A stretch of DNA of 64,000 nt from assembly GCA_965218945.1 (NCBI GenBank), contig OZ244718.1, positions 2,666,001 through 2,730,000 of the forward strand. The letters are read 5' to 3'. Positions 15,358 through 22,560 of the stretch are shown piece by piece. The DNA is from DAOUJW01 sp965218945 (GTDB lineage: Bacteria > Chloroflexota > Dehalococcoidia > Lucifugimonadales > UBA2985). The first letter of the stretch is position 1; each line of letters opens with the position of its first letter. The position numbers were made by a program, and so were the translations under genes. The notes below the pieces were generated by a model. It was not told the DNA's origin. It did not search any database and saw only the letters and a program-made list of their open reading frames with translations.

Positions 15358-16080
15358 ATGCCCGTCATATCGCCGCAAGACCGCCAGACCCTGGAGGAGC
15401 GCTTTCGGAAGGAGCTCAAGAGGAAAATCACCCTGCGGCTCTTCACTTCCCAGTTAGCCGGACAGCTGTTTGTTCCGGGGAGGGAGTGCCCCACCTGCCC
15501 CCAGACCCAGCAGATTCTGGAGGAATTGACCTCCCTCTCCCCGCTGCTTGAGCTGGAGACCGTCGATTACTACAGCCAGGGCCAGACGGCGCGGGAGAGC
15601 GGCGTGGAGCGCATCCCCGCCATAGTGGTGACCAGGGGCGAAAACACCGGCGTCAAGTACTACGGAATGCCGTCGGGCTACGAGTTCGTCACCATCATCG
15701 AAAGCGCAATCGAGCTGTCCAAGCCCAGGACCTCTCTGAGCGCCGACACTCGGAAGAAGCTGCAACTGGTGGACGAGGACGTCCACATCCAGGTGTTCGT
15801 GACACCCACCTGACCCCACTGCCCCTCGGTGGCCCGTGTGGCCCAGATGATGGCGATGGAGAACGACCACATCAAGACGGACGTGGTGGAGGTGCAGGAG
15901 TTCCCTCAGATAGCCCAGAGGTACCGTGTCATGGGAGTGCCCAAGACCGTCATCAACGAGACCACCCAGTTCATCGGCGCAGTCCCGGAGGAGACCTTCA
16001 TAGGCAAGGTGCTGGAGGCCATTGGCAAGGCGGAGGCAGCCCCCGACTCTGAGGACCCAGCGCCGTCCACGTCAATCTAG
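15358..16080 (+). CDS. Probable selenoprotein: two-domain protein-disulfide oxidoreductase (AhpF N-domain/PDO-like), in-frame TGA as Sec152
   Basis: Reading through one TGA gives a 240-residue protein made of two tandem thioredoxin folds, as in archaeal PDO and in the N-terminal domain of AhpF. Domain 1 (about 1-120) has C-P-T-C at 44-47 and the cis-proline RIPAIVV. Domain 2 (about 125-230) has the sequence VFVTPT, then TGA at 15,811-15,813, then PHCPSVAR, and the cis-proline segment GVPKTVI. The TGA replaces precisely the first cysteine of the expected CPHC, giving U-P-H-C at 152-155. The frame is unbroken on both sides and the total length fits the family. Such proteins reduce disulfides or pass electrons to peroxiredoxins. 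GAAGGAGG precedes the ATG. A nonsense mutation is the alternative, but the exact position argues for selenocysteine. Confidence 0.85.
15814..15841 (+). promoter_or_regulatory. Candidate bacterial SECIS hairpin behind the TGA
   Basis: Directly after the TGA, CCAC (15816-15819) can pair with GTGG (15838-15841), and GCC (15821-15823) with GGC (15831-15833), leaving an apical loop CCTCGGT. Bacterial SECIS elements sit in this position and carry a G/U in the loop. The stem is interrupted, so this is a weak candidate. Confidence 0.35.
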
Positions 16081-16089
16081 GGCGCGGGG

Positions 16090-16890
16090 TTATATGGGAG
16101 CCTCAATCTCCACCGGCTCATTGAAGCCGGAGAAGGTGAATGTCACGGTAATGGCAAATCTGGTCCCTTCGGGTATGACGACGTTGGGGAAGCCAAATTC
16201 GTATTCGCCATCGGAAGTCCGTTCCTGAACATTTCTGGACTGTCGCACCAGATAGTCGTCTTTCCCTATCCAGACCTCGGCCCACTCTGCAAGCTCTGCT
16301 CTGCGGATACTCTCAACCCATGCTCTTAGAGACTCTATCGTTTCCAAGTCGGTTGCCTCTTCCAACTGCTCCAAGGCGCTGTCGAGCGTTCTGTTGTGGT
16401 CTACCCTGTAGCGCCAACACTCGACGCCGTCTATGGATTCGCTGGGAAGCTCCCTCACTTCTTCGACTGCGGCACTGATGAAGACATCCAAATAACTCGA
16501 TAACTCCCAGGCAGCCGGTCCCGGCCAATCCTCCGGGAGTTCTCTCATTCGCCATTCAGACTCGTCCTGTCGCCTTTCGTACGTCTTTCTACCGATGATT
16601 ATGGATTCTGTGACATCCGTCCCGTACGTGCTTGTGCCTTTCCAACGGTCCGGGGCGAGGAAATCACCCTCTGCCAGGGGTGAGGGACTGATGTCTCCCA
16701 TCCCCTCAGCGGAGACTACGTATGACAGGGCGCGATGGAACGAAGAAACCTCTTCGCTGGTGTTTGCGGCCTGCGCTCTCTCCAGCACCTGCTGAATCGC
16801 CGGTTCCCCGGTGTATCCGCAGCCCGCAAGAGCCAAAATCAGTAGCAACAGGACGGCCGCAACGACTGAAGGGTATCGGTCTACACTCAT
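16090..16890 (-). CDS. Hypothetical lipoprotein, possible LolA/LprG-like fold
   Basis: This 266-residue protein has a signal peptide with a lipobox (ALAGC, Cys at about residue 24), so it is probably anchored outside the membrane. The body alternates beta-rich stretches such as WKGTSTYGTDVTESIIIGRKTYER and AEVWIGKDDYLVRQSRNV, which recall the convex beta-sheet of LolA/LppX/LprG lipid-binding lipoproteins. That is a fold-level impression only. The start codon lies within the end of a dispersed intergenic repeat (16,888-16,922). It converges on the selenoprotein gene 9 bases away. Confidence 0.72.
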   Translation of the reverse strand: MSVDRYPSVVAAVLLLLILALAGCGYTGEPAIQQVLERAQAANTSEEVSSFHRALSYVVSAEGMGDISPSPLAEGDFLAPDRWKGTSTYGTDVTESIIIGRKTYERRQDESEWRMRELPEDWPGPAAWELSSYLDVFISAAVEEVRELPSESIDGVECWRYRVDHNRTLDSALEQLEEATDLETIESLRAWVESIRRAELAEWAEVWIGKDDYLVRQSRNVQERTSDGEYEFGFPNVVIPEGTRFAITVTFTFSGFNEPVEIEAPI

Positions 16891-16922
16891 GGTAAGTTTG
16901 TCGAACCATATGAGCAGCGGGA
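16888..16922 (-). repeat. Dispersed repeat copy overlapping a start codon
   Basis: On the minus strand this reads TTCCCGCTGCTCATATGGTT followed by CGACAAACTTACCATGAGTG. It is a diverged copy of the segment at 12,981-13,016. Its terminal ATGAG supplies the start codon of the lipoprotein gene ending at 16,890. Confidence 0.6.
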
Positions 16923-16938
16923 AGAGTGGCCCAACGTC

Positions 16939-18043
16939 CTACCCCTCTTTCCCCACTGTACCCAGGAGGTACGCCTGAATCAGTGGGTCCAGCTCGCCGT
17001 CCAGCACCGCGCCCGGGTCCGATGTCTCGTAGCCGGTGCGGTGGTCCTTCACCATCTTGTAGGGGTGCAGGACGTAGCTCCTTATCTGGCTGCCCCACTC
17101 CGCCGAGACGTGCTCGCCCTTCAGCCTGGCCTGCTCCTCCGCTCGCCGCTTCATCTCCAGCTCCATCAGCCGGGCGCGCAGAACCTTCATGGCGAACTCC
17201 TTGTTCTGGAACTGGGAACGCTCGTTCTGACAGGTCACCACAACGCCCGACGGCAGGTGGGTTATACGCACGGCCGTGGCGTTCTTCTGCACCGCCTGCC
17301 CACCGTGGCCGCTGGCCCGGTAAACGTCGATGCGCAGGTCGTCCGTGTTGATGGTGACATCGACCCGCTCCTCCGCCTCCGGCAGCACCTCCACAAGGGC
17401 AAATGACGTGTGCCTCATGTGAGCGGAGTCGAAGGGCGACAGGCGCACTAGCCGGTGGGTCCCACCCTCGGCCTTCAGGTAGCCATAGGCGTGCTTGCCC
17501 TCCACGCTGATGACGGCGCTCTTGACCCCCGCCTCGTCTCCCGGCGACATGTCCAGGATTTCGCTCTTGTAGCGACGGCGCTCCGTCCACCGCAGGTACA
17601 TCCGCATGAGCATCTGGGCCCAGTCCTGGGACTCGGTCCCGCCCGCGCCTGCGTGGATGGCCAGGATTGCGTTGCGGGTGTCGTACTCGCCGGAGAGTGT
17701 GAGCTGGAATTCCCTGTCCTTCAGCTCCTCGGAAATGGCCTCCAGCTCTGCGAACAGGGATTCCTCCAGGCTCGTATCGTCCTCCTCCAGCGCCAGCGCG
17801 ATCAGGTCGCAGGCCGATGAAGCGCGGCTTTCGAAGTCTCTCCACGTTTCCACCACGTCCTTGATATCCGCCAGGCGAATCATATGCGGCTGGGTGGCCT
17901 GTGGGTCGTCCCAAAACTCCGGTCGACCGGCCCGGGCCTCAAGCTGTTTTATCTCTACCTCTTTGCCGGGTACGTCAAAGACGCTCCAGAAGCTGAGCTA
18001 TCCTCTCCCTAAGGTCTTCTGCGCGTCCTCTGAGTTCCTGCAT
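16939..18043 (-). CDS. prfB: Peptide chain release factor 2, with programmed +1 frameshift
   Basis: RF2 ends translation at UGA and UAA. The full protein is 367 residues in two frames. Frame 0 starts at the ATG 18,043 (MQELRGRAEDL) and runs 22 codons to CTT-TGA; ribosomes slip +1 at CTTTGAC (17,980-17,974) and continue with DVPGKEVEIKQLEA. A GGAG sits just upstream of the slip site, acting as the usual internal Shine-Dalgarno. Downstream are the SPF-type loop RLSPFDSAHMRHTSFA and the catalytic GGQ in ASGHGGQAVQKN. The in-frame TGA makes synthesis self-limiting when RF2 is plentiful. A caller that ignores the shift would start at 17,883 and lose 53 residues. Confidence 0.97.
17974..17986 (-). 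promoter_or_regulatory. prfB programmed frameshift site
   Basis: On the minus strand GGAG precedes CGT and the slippery CTTTGAC (17,980-17,974). The TGA stop is at 17,977-17,975. This is the classical RF2 autoregulation signal. Confidence 0.93.
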
Positions 18044-18097
18044 TGCGTTACACCTTTCTTGTCATCTAAAGCGGCAACCCCGTCAAGAGCGCCGATG

Positions 18098-18772
18098 TCA
18101 TGAGAGCCGGCCCGCAGCGGCCAGGTGGGCCAATCGCGTAGGCTCCGGTATACGATACCCCTTGCAGCAGGCCAGCGTCCACTCTATAGCGCTCCCCAGG
18201 CTGATCTTGTGGCCCACGGAGACGTATACGGGCCTGACCGATTTCCTGGTGCGGACTGCGGCGCCCACCACTTCTCCCTTGTCCACCAGGTGAACGTACG
18301 CCCCGGCGTCGGAGTCCAGATCATCGTCCGGCCGTCCCCTGAGGATCGACTTGGCGCACCCGATGGAAGGCGTGTCGGTCAGAAGCCCCAGATGGCAAGC
18401 TATGCCAAACCGCCTGGGGTGTGCAAGGCCCTGCCCGTCGACGAGAATGACGTCCGGGGCAGTCTCCAATCGCTCCAACGCTCCCAGGACGAGGGGGGAC
18501 TCCCGAAAGGAGAGCAGCCCGGGCACATACGGGAAGCCGGGCTTTCCCCTGTACACCTTGACCTCGACCGTCCTGAGATCCGGCAGCTCCAGGAGAACTA
18601 CGGCCGCGGCTGCGATGCCGTCGGCGTCCGGCGGGGATATGTCCACTCCCGCCACGTAGCGCGGCGGGGCCTCAAAGCCGTCTTCCGCGCTCACCCTGGA
18701 GGCCAGGTCGCGCTGGATCTCTACGGCCTCCCGCGCTTCTACGTCCCAGGAATGCAAAACCAGACTCTTCAC
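18098..18772 (-). CDS. nfi: Endonuclease V (deoxyinosine 3' endonuclease)
   Basis: Endonuclease V cuts DNA or RNA one base 3' of inosine, repairing deaminated adenine. With a GTG start at 18,772 the protein has about 224 residues. Visible family motifs are GVDIS near residue 44, FPYVPGLLSFRE, DGQGLAHPRRFGIACHLG (with catalytic Asp) and IGCAKS. The GTG is preferred to an ATG at 18,820 because a perfect -10 box TATAAT lies at 18,785-18,780, which puts the transcript start on or next to that GTG. The message would then be leaderless. The gene lies behind prfB on the same strand, but upstream of it in reading order. Confidence 0.93.
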   Translation of the reverse strand: MKSLVLHSWDVEAREAVEIQRDLASRVSAEDGFEAPPRYVAGVDISPPDADGIAAAAVVLLELPDLRTVEVKVYRGKPGFPYVPGLLSFRESPLVLGALERLETAPDVILVDGQGLAHPRRFGIACHLGLLTDTPSIGCAKSILRGRPDDDLDSDAGAYVHLVDKGEVVGAAVRTRKSVRPVYVSVGHKISLGSAIEWTLACCKGYRIPEPTRLAHLAAAGRLS

Positions 18773-18779
18773 GAAGCCG

Positions 18780-18785
18780 ATTATA
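18780..18785 (-). promoter_or_regulatory. -10 box of nfi, implying a leaderless transcript
   Basis: Minus-strand TATAAT ends 7 bases before the GTG at 18,772. Transcription normally starts about 7 bases after the -10 box, thus at the start codon. No clear -35 box is visible. Confidence 0.5.
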
Positions 18786-18926
18786 GCAAATCCGCAGCGC
18801 TCTAATGGGCAGAGATTCATTGCTTACCCCAAGCCCGCCTGTGGAAGTGGGCAAGCGGAAGGCGCGCGAGCGAGTTACCACTCCGGGTATTCTTATGGAG
18901 TATTCTCTGGCACAATAGGTGTTGAT

Positions 18927-19403
18927 ATGCCTCGTTCAAACGCTGCCCCAGCAAGTCGGAAGACCAGCGCGGATGGTAGAGGAGCCATGAGAAAAAAGAT
19001 ATGGCTTATCTCAGGGGCGGTCTTGGGGCTCCTGGCCGGAGTTGTCCTCACGTACCTGGTGATGAACACGTATGACCGGCTGACCCATCCCGGCGAAGGT
19101 GACGTGGCCGCCCCTCTGCGCAGCTATCTTGAGGCGGCAGCCCTGGGCAACGACAGCCTGGCCTACGATCAGCTTTACCAGGGCCCCGGCAGGCAGGGCC
19201 CCCTATACAGCCAAGGTGTGTCCTCCGACCCTGAGCTGTATTTTGGCTATGCGGATTTGGAGATTGACTATAGCTTCAACGGCGAAGAGGACGGCTATAT
19301 TCAGGGGAGCATAAGATACCATAACGGGTCCAGCAGGCCCGTCAGCGCAATCGTGCGGAGGGGCGAGTCCGGCTGGGGGGTGTATCGCCTGTGGTTCGAA
19401 TAG
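18927..19403 (+). CDS. Hypothetical membrane-anchored protein
   Basis: This 158-residue protein has one N-terminal membrane helix (MRKKIWLISGAVLGLLAG and following residues, about 21-45) and a globular C-terminal part. The end, FNGEEDGYIQGSIRYHNGSS and RGESGWGVYRLWFE, looks like a small alpha+beta NTF2/DUF4878-type extracytoplasmic domain, but this is a weak impression. Two starts are possible: ATG 18,927 with a modest AGGTG, or ATG 18,987 immediately before the basic MRKK. No partner gene is obvious. Confidence 0.65.
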   Translation: MPRSNAAPASRKTSADGRGAMRKKIWLISGAVLGLLAGVVLTYLVMNTYDRLTHPGEGDVAAPLRSYLEAAALGNDSLAYDQLYQGPGRQGPLYSQGVSSDPELYFGYADLEIDYSFNGEEDGYIQGSIRYHNGSSRPVSAIVRRGESGWGVYRLWFE

Positions 19404-19422
19404 GCCCCAAAACGCAGGGCGG

Positions 19423-20016
19423 CTATAGAGCCTGGCCGGCTTGGGGGCTTGGAAAGATGAAGTGGGGCATCTCCTCCAGCATCAGTTGGTCGTGGTTCTG
19501 GCAAATGAGAATAAAGAGCTTGTCTACCAGGATTACCCCCACCCCTTCTACGTCCATGAGGCTCTTAATGGCCCGTGTCAAGGGTCCCAACACCAGGGTG
19601 TTGCCGTTCAGGATGTCGGTCGCCAGATAGAGCCTGCCCTGCACATCATCTGCCCTGAGTTGGCCAAGCAGGCTGCTGAGCTCGTCCAGGCCGCTCTGGG
19701 ACGGCTCAGCTTCCAAGCGCACTATGCTCTGCAAACCGTCCGCATTTGCCACTATGTCCAGCGTCACCTCAGATGAGCCGGATCCACTTGCGGCAAGAGG
19801 AGCGTCACATACCACCTCCATTCCCACCTGCTGCATTATGGCGCTCATGTATGTCTGGAGGTCGTCGCGGGACAGGAAGTCCTCCCCGTCCCGGTCCTGG
19901 CTGGCCTCGTCCAGCATGAAGGTAAGGGCATCCTCTATCGCCGCCGATTCCTCGATGCCCAACCTGCTGCCCGCAGGTGTCTCCATTATGCTTTCGGTCA
20001 CTTCGGGTTGCTGCAT
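19423..20016 (-). CDS. Conserved-type hypothetical protein
   Basis: I do not recognise this 197-residue protein. It begins with an acidic, Ser/Glu-rich segment, continues with a helical part (ALTFMLDEASQDRDGEDFLS) and ends with a hydrophobic strand-rich region (GVGVILVDKLFILICQNHDQ). There is no signal peptide or membrane segment. GGAG lies 6 bases before the ATG. It converges on the preceding gene with 19 bases between the stops, and is the last gene before the tRNA cluster. Confidence 0.6.
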   Translation of the reverse strand: MQQPEVTESIMETPAGSRLGIEESAAIEDALTFMLDEASQDRDGEDFLSRDDLQTYMSAIMQQVGMEVVCDAPLAASGSGSSEVTLDIVANADGLQSIVRLEAEPSQSGLDELSSLLGQLRADDVQGRLYLATDILNGNTLVLGPLTRAIKSLMDVEGVGVILVDKLFILICQNHDQLMLEEMPHFIFPSPQAGQAL

Positions 20017-20127
20017 TGCTTACTCCGTGTGTGGTGTTGTGGTTCCTGGGGCGCCCGTCGCATCCTCATGCAGTGCATATTATATCAACGATGGGGACTT
20101 GCGACACCTTTAGCATCAGTGTTCAGG

Positions 20128-20210
20128 TGCCCAGGGAGGGATTCGAACCCACACCCCCTTGCGGGGAGCGGATTTTAAGTCCGCCGCGTCTACCCTTTCG
20201 CCACCTGGGC
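20128..20210 (-). tRNA. tRNA-Leu (anticodon TAA)
   Basis: An 83-base class II cloverleaf is visible on the minus strand. The acceptor GCCCAGG pairs with CCTGGGC, the anticodon loop is CTTAAAA in a GCGGA/TCCGC stem, a long variable arm (CTCCCCGCAAGGGGG) is present, and the T loop reads GGTTCGAATCC. The discriminator is A. The 3' CCA is not encoded. Confidence 0.95.
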
Positions 20211-20226
20211 AGGATATGAGAACATC

Positions 20227-20255
20227 TTGGCAAATCGGTTTTCCGTGGCTACAAT
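20227..20255 (+). promoter_or_regulatory. Promoter of brnTA
   Basis: TTGGCA (20227-20232), 17 bases and TACAAT (20250-20255) form a good sigma-70 promoter. The expected transcript start is at about 20,262, which is the GTG start codon of brnT, so the message is probably leaderless. Confidence 0.65.
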
Positions 20256-20261
20256 ATACAT

Positions 20262-20522
20262 GTGGAATATGAATGGGACGACGCGAAGCAGCGGTCCAAC
20301 CTACAGAAGCACCGCGTCGACTTTACGGCTATCGAAGATTTTGAGTGGAACACAGCCATCATAAAGCTGACCCATAGACTCAGTGAGGCGCGCTACGTCG
20401 CTATTGGCTACATCGGCGACCGTCTTCATACTGTAGTATACACGCAACGCGGTCGAATCACACGGATTATCAGCCTGCGAAGGGCCAGCAGACGGGAGGA
20501 GAGAGAGTATGCCAGAGCTTAA
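20262..20522 (+). CDS. brnT: BrnT-family ribonuclease toxin
   Basis: BrnT is the toxin of a type II toxin-antitoxin pair; it has a RelE-like fold and cuts RNA. The 86-residue protein shows the family opening EYEWDDAKQRSNLQKHRVDF and the C-terminal R-x-I-S-L-R-R-A (IISLRRASRREEREY). It starts at a GTG that coincides with the predicted transcript start. It overlaps the antitoxin gene by 14 bases, the usual toxin-first order of this family. It sits between tRNA-Leu and tRNA-Cys on the opposite strand. Confidence 0.92.
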   Translation: MEYEWDDAKQRSNLQKHRVDFTAIEDFEWNTAIIKLTHRLSEARYVAIGYIGDRLHTVVYTQRGRITRIISLRRASRREEREYARA

Positions 20523-20901
20523 ACCGGACCACATAAGCCCAGCGCCTGCTGAAGAGGATCTCACTGAGAGGCAGATAGAGGAGATCGCAGCAACTGATTT
20601 GACGTTCGATGAGGTGGAGGCCCGGTATGGCGAGGATGTAGCCATACGGGTAGGCGCCGCAAGAGACCCGGACAATCCCGAGCTGACGGTCGAGGACTTT
20701 GCCAAAACTCGCCCTGCTGTAGAGGTGGTCCCGAAACTGGTCGAAGAGTACCGCCGCACGCGTGGCAAGCAGAAGTCCCCCACGAAGGTGCATCTCAACA
20801 TCAGGCTGGATGCGGATATTGTGGCCCGCCTCCGCGAGAGTGGGGATGGTTGGCAGACGCGCCTGAACGACATCCTGCGTAGCGCCGTCTTCGGATCCTG
20901 A
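20509..20901 (+). CDS. brnA: BrnA-family antitoxin
   Basis: BrnA neutralises BrnT and represses the operon. The 130-residue protein ends with a ribbon-helix-helix DNA-binding part, KVHLNIRLDADIVARLRESG followed by DGWQTRLNDILRSAV, which is the classic BrnA tail. The N-terminal 85 residues are acidic and helical (EEDLTERQIEEIAATDLTFD) and longer than in the type member, which is about 90 residues. GGGAGGAG precedes the ATG inside brnT. Confidence 0.88.
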   Translation: MPELKPDHISPAPAEEDLTERQIEEIAATDLTFDEVEARYGEDVAIRVGAARDPDNPELTVEDFAKTRPAVEVVPKLVEEYRRTRGKQKSPTKVHLNIRLDADIVARLRESGDGWQTRLNDILRSAVFGS

Positions 20902-20976
20902 CATCGGCTCATTGTCTTGGTCTCACTGGGACTCACGCTTGCTCTGAAGGTGGTCCCAGTTCGCGGTCGGGATATC

Positions 20977-21052
20977 TGGAGGCGACGGGCGGACTCGAAC
21001 CGCCGAATAGAGCTTTTGCAGAGCTCCGCCTTAACCACTTGGCTACGTCGCC
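20977..21052 (-). tRNA. tRNA-Cys (anticodon GCA)
   Basis: The minus strand shows the acceptor GGCGACG paired with CGTCGCC, the anticodon loop CTGCAAA, the T loop GGTTCGAGTCC, a discriminator T (normal for tRNA-Cys) and an encoded 3' CCA at 20,979-20,977. Confidence 0.95.
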
Positions 21053-21078
21053 TCGACAATACTATTCTACCATGTTTT

Positions 21079-21165
21079 TGGTGCCGAGGAGGAGATTTGA
21101 ACTCCTACGGGTTTGCACCCACGGCCCCCTCAAGACCGCGTGTCTACCAATTCCACCACCTCGGC
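21079..21165 (-). tRNA. tRNA-Leu (anticodon GAG)
   Basis: This is a class II tRNA with acceptor GCCGAGG/CCTCGGC, anticodon loop TTGAGGG, a long variable arm, discriminator A and an encoded 3' CCA. Confidence 0.95.
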
Positions 21166-21190
21166 ACGGTTCCGTATATCCTGGGATTTC

Positions 21191-21268
21191 TGGCAGGAGT
21201 GGGAGGATTCGAACCCCCGACCTACGGTTTTGGAGACCGTTGCTCTAACCGGGCTGAGCTACACTCCT
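21191..21268 (-). tRNA. tRNA-Trp (anticodon CCA)
   Basis: Acceptor AGGAGTG pairs with CACTCCT, the D arm reads TAGCTCAG, the anticodon loop is CTCCAAA, the discriminator is G and a 3' CCA is encoded. Confidence 0.95.
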
Positions 21269-21305
21269 GCACATCGTACGAATATACACCAGCCTACCAT
21301 CATTA

Positions 21306-21381
21306 TGGTACCCCTGCCCGGACTCGAACCGGGGCACTCGGTTTAGGAAACCGATGCTCTGTCCGCCTGAGCTACAGGGGC
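21306..21381 (-). tRNA. tRNA-Arg (anticodon CCT)
   Basis: Acceptor GCCCCTG pairs with CAGGGGT (first pair G-U), the anticodon loop is TTCCTAA, the T loop GGTTCGAGTCC, the discriminator A and a 3' CCA is encoded. Confidence 0.95.
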
Positions 21382-21432
21382 ACTGTATGTAATTGTGCCA
21401 CTCTTTTGCCGTCTTGTCGAATCCCCGGCAAG

Positions 21433-21978
21433 CTAGCCCTCCGCTTGACCGGCGCGCTCAGCCGCCAGGGTCTCCCACCTGTCCCTCGTCAGCTCCATCA
21501 GGAGGAACTCGTAGCCGCTCCTCTTGACCTCCCTCAGTGGGACAAACCCGCACTTCTGGAAGGACTTCTGCGCCCGCAGGTTCCAGGTCAGAGTGTGTAG
21601 GTATATGCGTTTCAGGGACGTGGTGGAGAACACGTGGCTCACCAGGGTATTTACCACGTCCGTGCCATAGCCCTGGTTCCAGTAGTCCCTGTCCCCGATC
21701 ATAATGCCAAGCTCCGCCTGGCCCTTGGAGTTGTCTATATCGTAGTACATGCAGTTGCCTATCAGCTTCTCGTCGAAGGTCTCCACGGCGAACCGCTTGG
21801 ACCACGGTACGGGATGCCGCAGCTCGTCCTCGAAGAGGCGGAGGAAGCTGTTGTAGGACATTCGCAGGGGAGTGGTGGCGTCCAGAGCCGAGAGCTCCTC
21901 GTCGACGCGCCAGGAGTAGTCGGTGGGCGCGTCTTCCAACTTCTTCTCCCGGAGGATAGTCAGATCTCCTCTAATCAA
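21433..21978 (-). CDS. GNAT-family acetyltransferase (RimJ/RimL type)
   Basis: This 181-residue protein resembles the RimJ/RimL/SpeG branch of acetyltransferases, which acetylate ribosomal proteins, polyamines or other amines. The acetyl-CoA motif is AELGIMIGDRDYWNQGYGTD (residues about 88-107), followed by RIYLHTLTWNLRAQKSFQKC and GF, the usual end motif. The start is a TTG at 21,978 with AGGAGAAGG upstream. It overlaps the NUDIX gene by 8 bases, so the two are translated together. The substrate is unknown. Confidence 0.87.
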   Translation of the reverse strand: MIRGDLTILREKKLEDAPTDYSWRVDEELSALDATTPLRMSYNSFLRLFEDELRHPVPWSKRFAVETFDEKLIGNCMYYDIDNSKGQAELGIMIGDRDYWNQGYGTDVVNTLVSHVFSTTSLKRIYLHTLTWNLRAQKSFQKCGFVPLREVKRSGYEFLLMELTRDRWETLAAERAGQAEG

Positions 21979-22441
21979 TGGCCTTCTCCTCTTCGACTTT
22001 GCGGGACACCATCTTCATGGCCTTCTCCACAATATTAGCCTCGTTCCTGTAGGTCAAGGTGCGGAGGGCTTCCTGGTCGTGGCGCCAGTGCACGGCGTCG
22101 AATTCCTGGTCGTGCTCGCTGATGGACCCTCCTATGGGGCTCATAAGATAGAAGTGGACAGTCTTGTGGCACCTGACGCCGTCGCTGGATCTAACGAACC
22201 AATACTGGATGTTGTCTATGGGAGCCTCCAGGGCCACCTTAAGCCCCGTCTCCTCGTTCACCTCGCGCAGGGCCGTCTCCTCCATAGTCTCTCCAGGGTC
22301 AGGGGTGCCCTTGGGAAGTCCCCAAGTCCAACCCTCCTGGGAACGGAAACCGCCGATGACGATCTCTACGCCATCCCCTGTTACCCTGTACACCACCCCG
22401 CCGGCCGAAACCGGATACTCTATCCTATTGCTAGCTGCCAA
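21971..22441 (-). CDS. NUDIX hydrolase
   Basis: NUDIX enzymes hydrolyse nucleoside diphosphates linked to another group. The Nudix box is clear: G-T-P-D-P-G-E, then TMEETALREVNEETGLKV. With a TTG start at 22,441 the protein has 156 residues, beginning near LAASNRIEYPVSAGGVV. A frame open to 22,762 exists, but a promoter at 22,479-22,507 lies inside it, so translation must start after about 22,472. It overlaps the acetyltransferase gene by 8 bases. The substrate is not predictable, although dinucleoside polyphosphate-type members share this size. Confidence 0.85.
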   Translation of the reverse strand: MAASNRIEYPVSAGGVVYRVTGDGVEIVIGGFRSQEGWTWGLPKGTPDPGETMEETALREVNEETGLKVALEAPIDNIQYWFVRSSDGVRCHKTVHFYLMSPIGGSISEHDQEFDAVHWRHDQEALRTLTYRNEANIVEKAMKMVSRKVEEEKAID

Positions 22442-22478
22442 CGTTGTACCCCATATGGAGGTGCTTGTCTGCTGGCAT

Positions 22479-22507
22479 ATTCTATTTCTCCCGTATTCCA
22501 ACGTCAA
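22479..22507 (-). promoter_or_regulatory. Promoter of the NUDIX-acetyltransferase pair
   Basis: Minus-strand TTGACG (22,507-22,502), exactly 17 bases and TAGAAT (22,484-22,479). This promoter fixes the NUDIX start downstream of it. Confidence 0.65.
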
Positions 22508-22560
22508 GGCCAATGGACGTTTGCGCGCTCTATTGTCACGCTCGCGAAGCTTGCCCCGCT

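Noticed and set aside
16706..17914. 402-residue minus-strand frame over prfB
   Set aside because: It is an alternative frame of the prfB region; the RF2 frame carries all family motifs.
20917..21600. 227-residue plus-strand frame across the tRNA cluster
   Set aside because: It is the reverse side of four tRNA genes and translates T-loop sequences (repeated RTRTG-like motifs).
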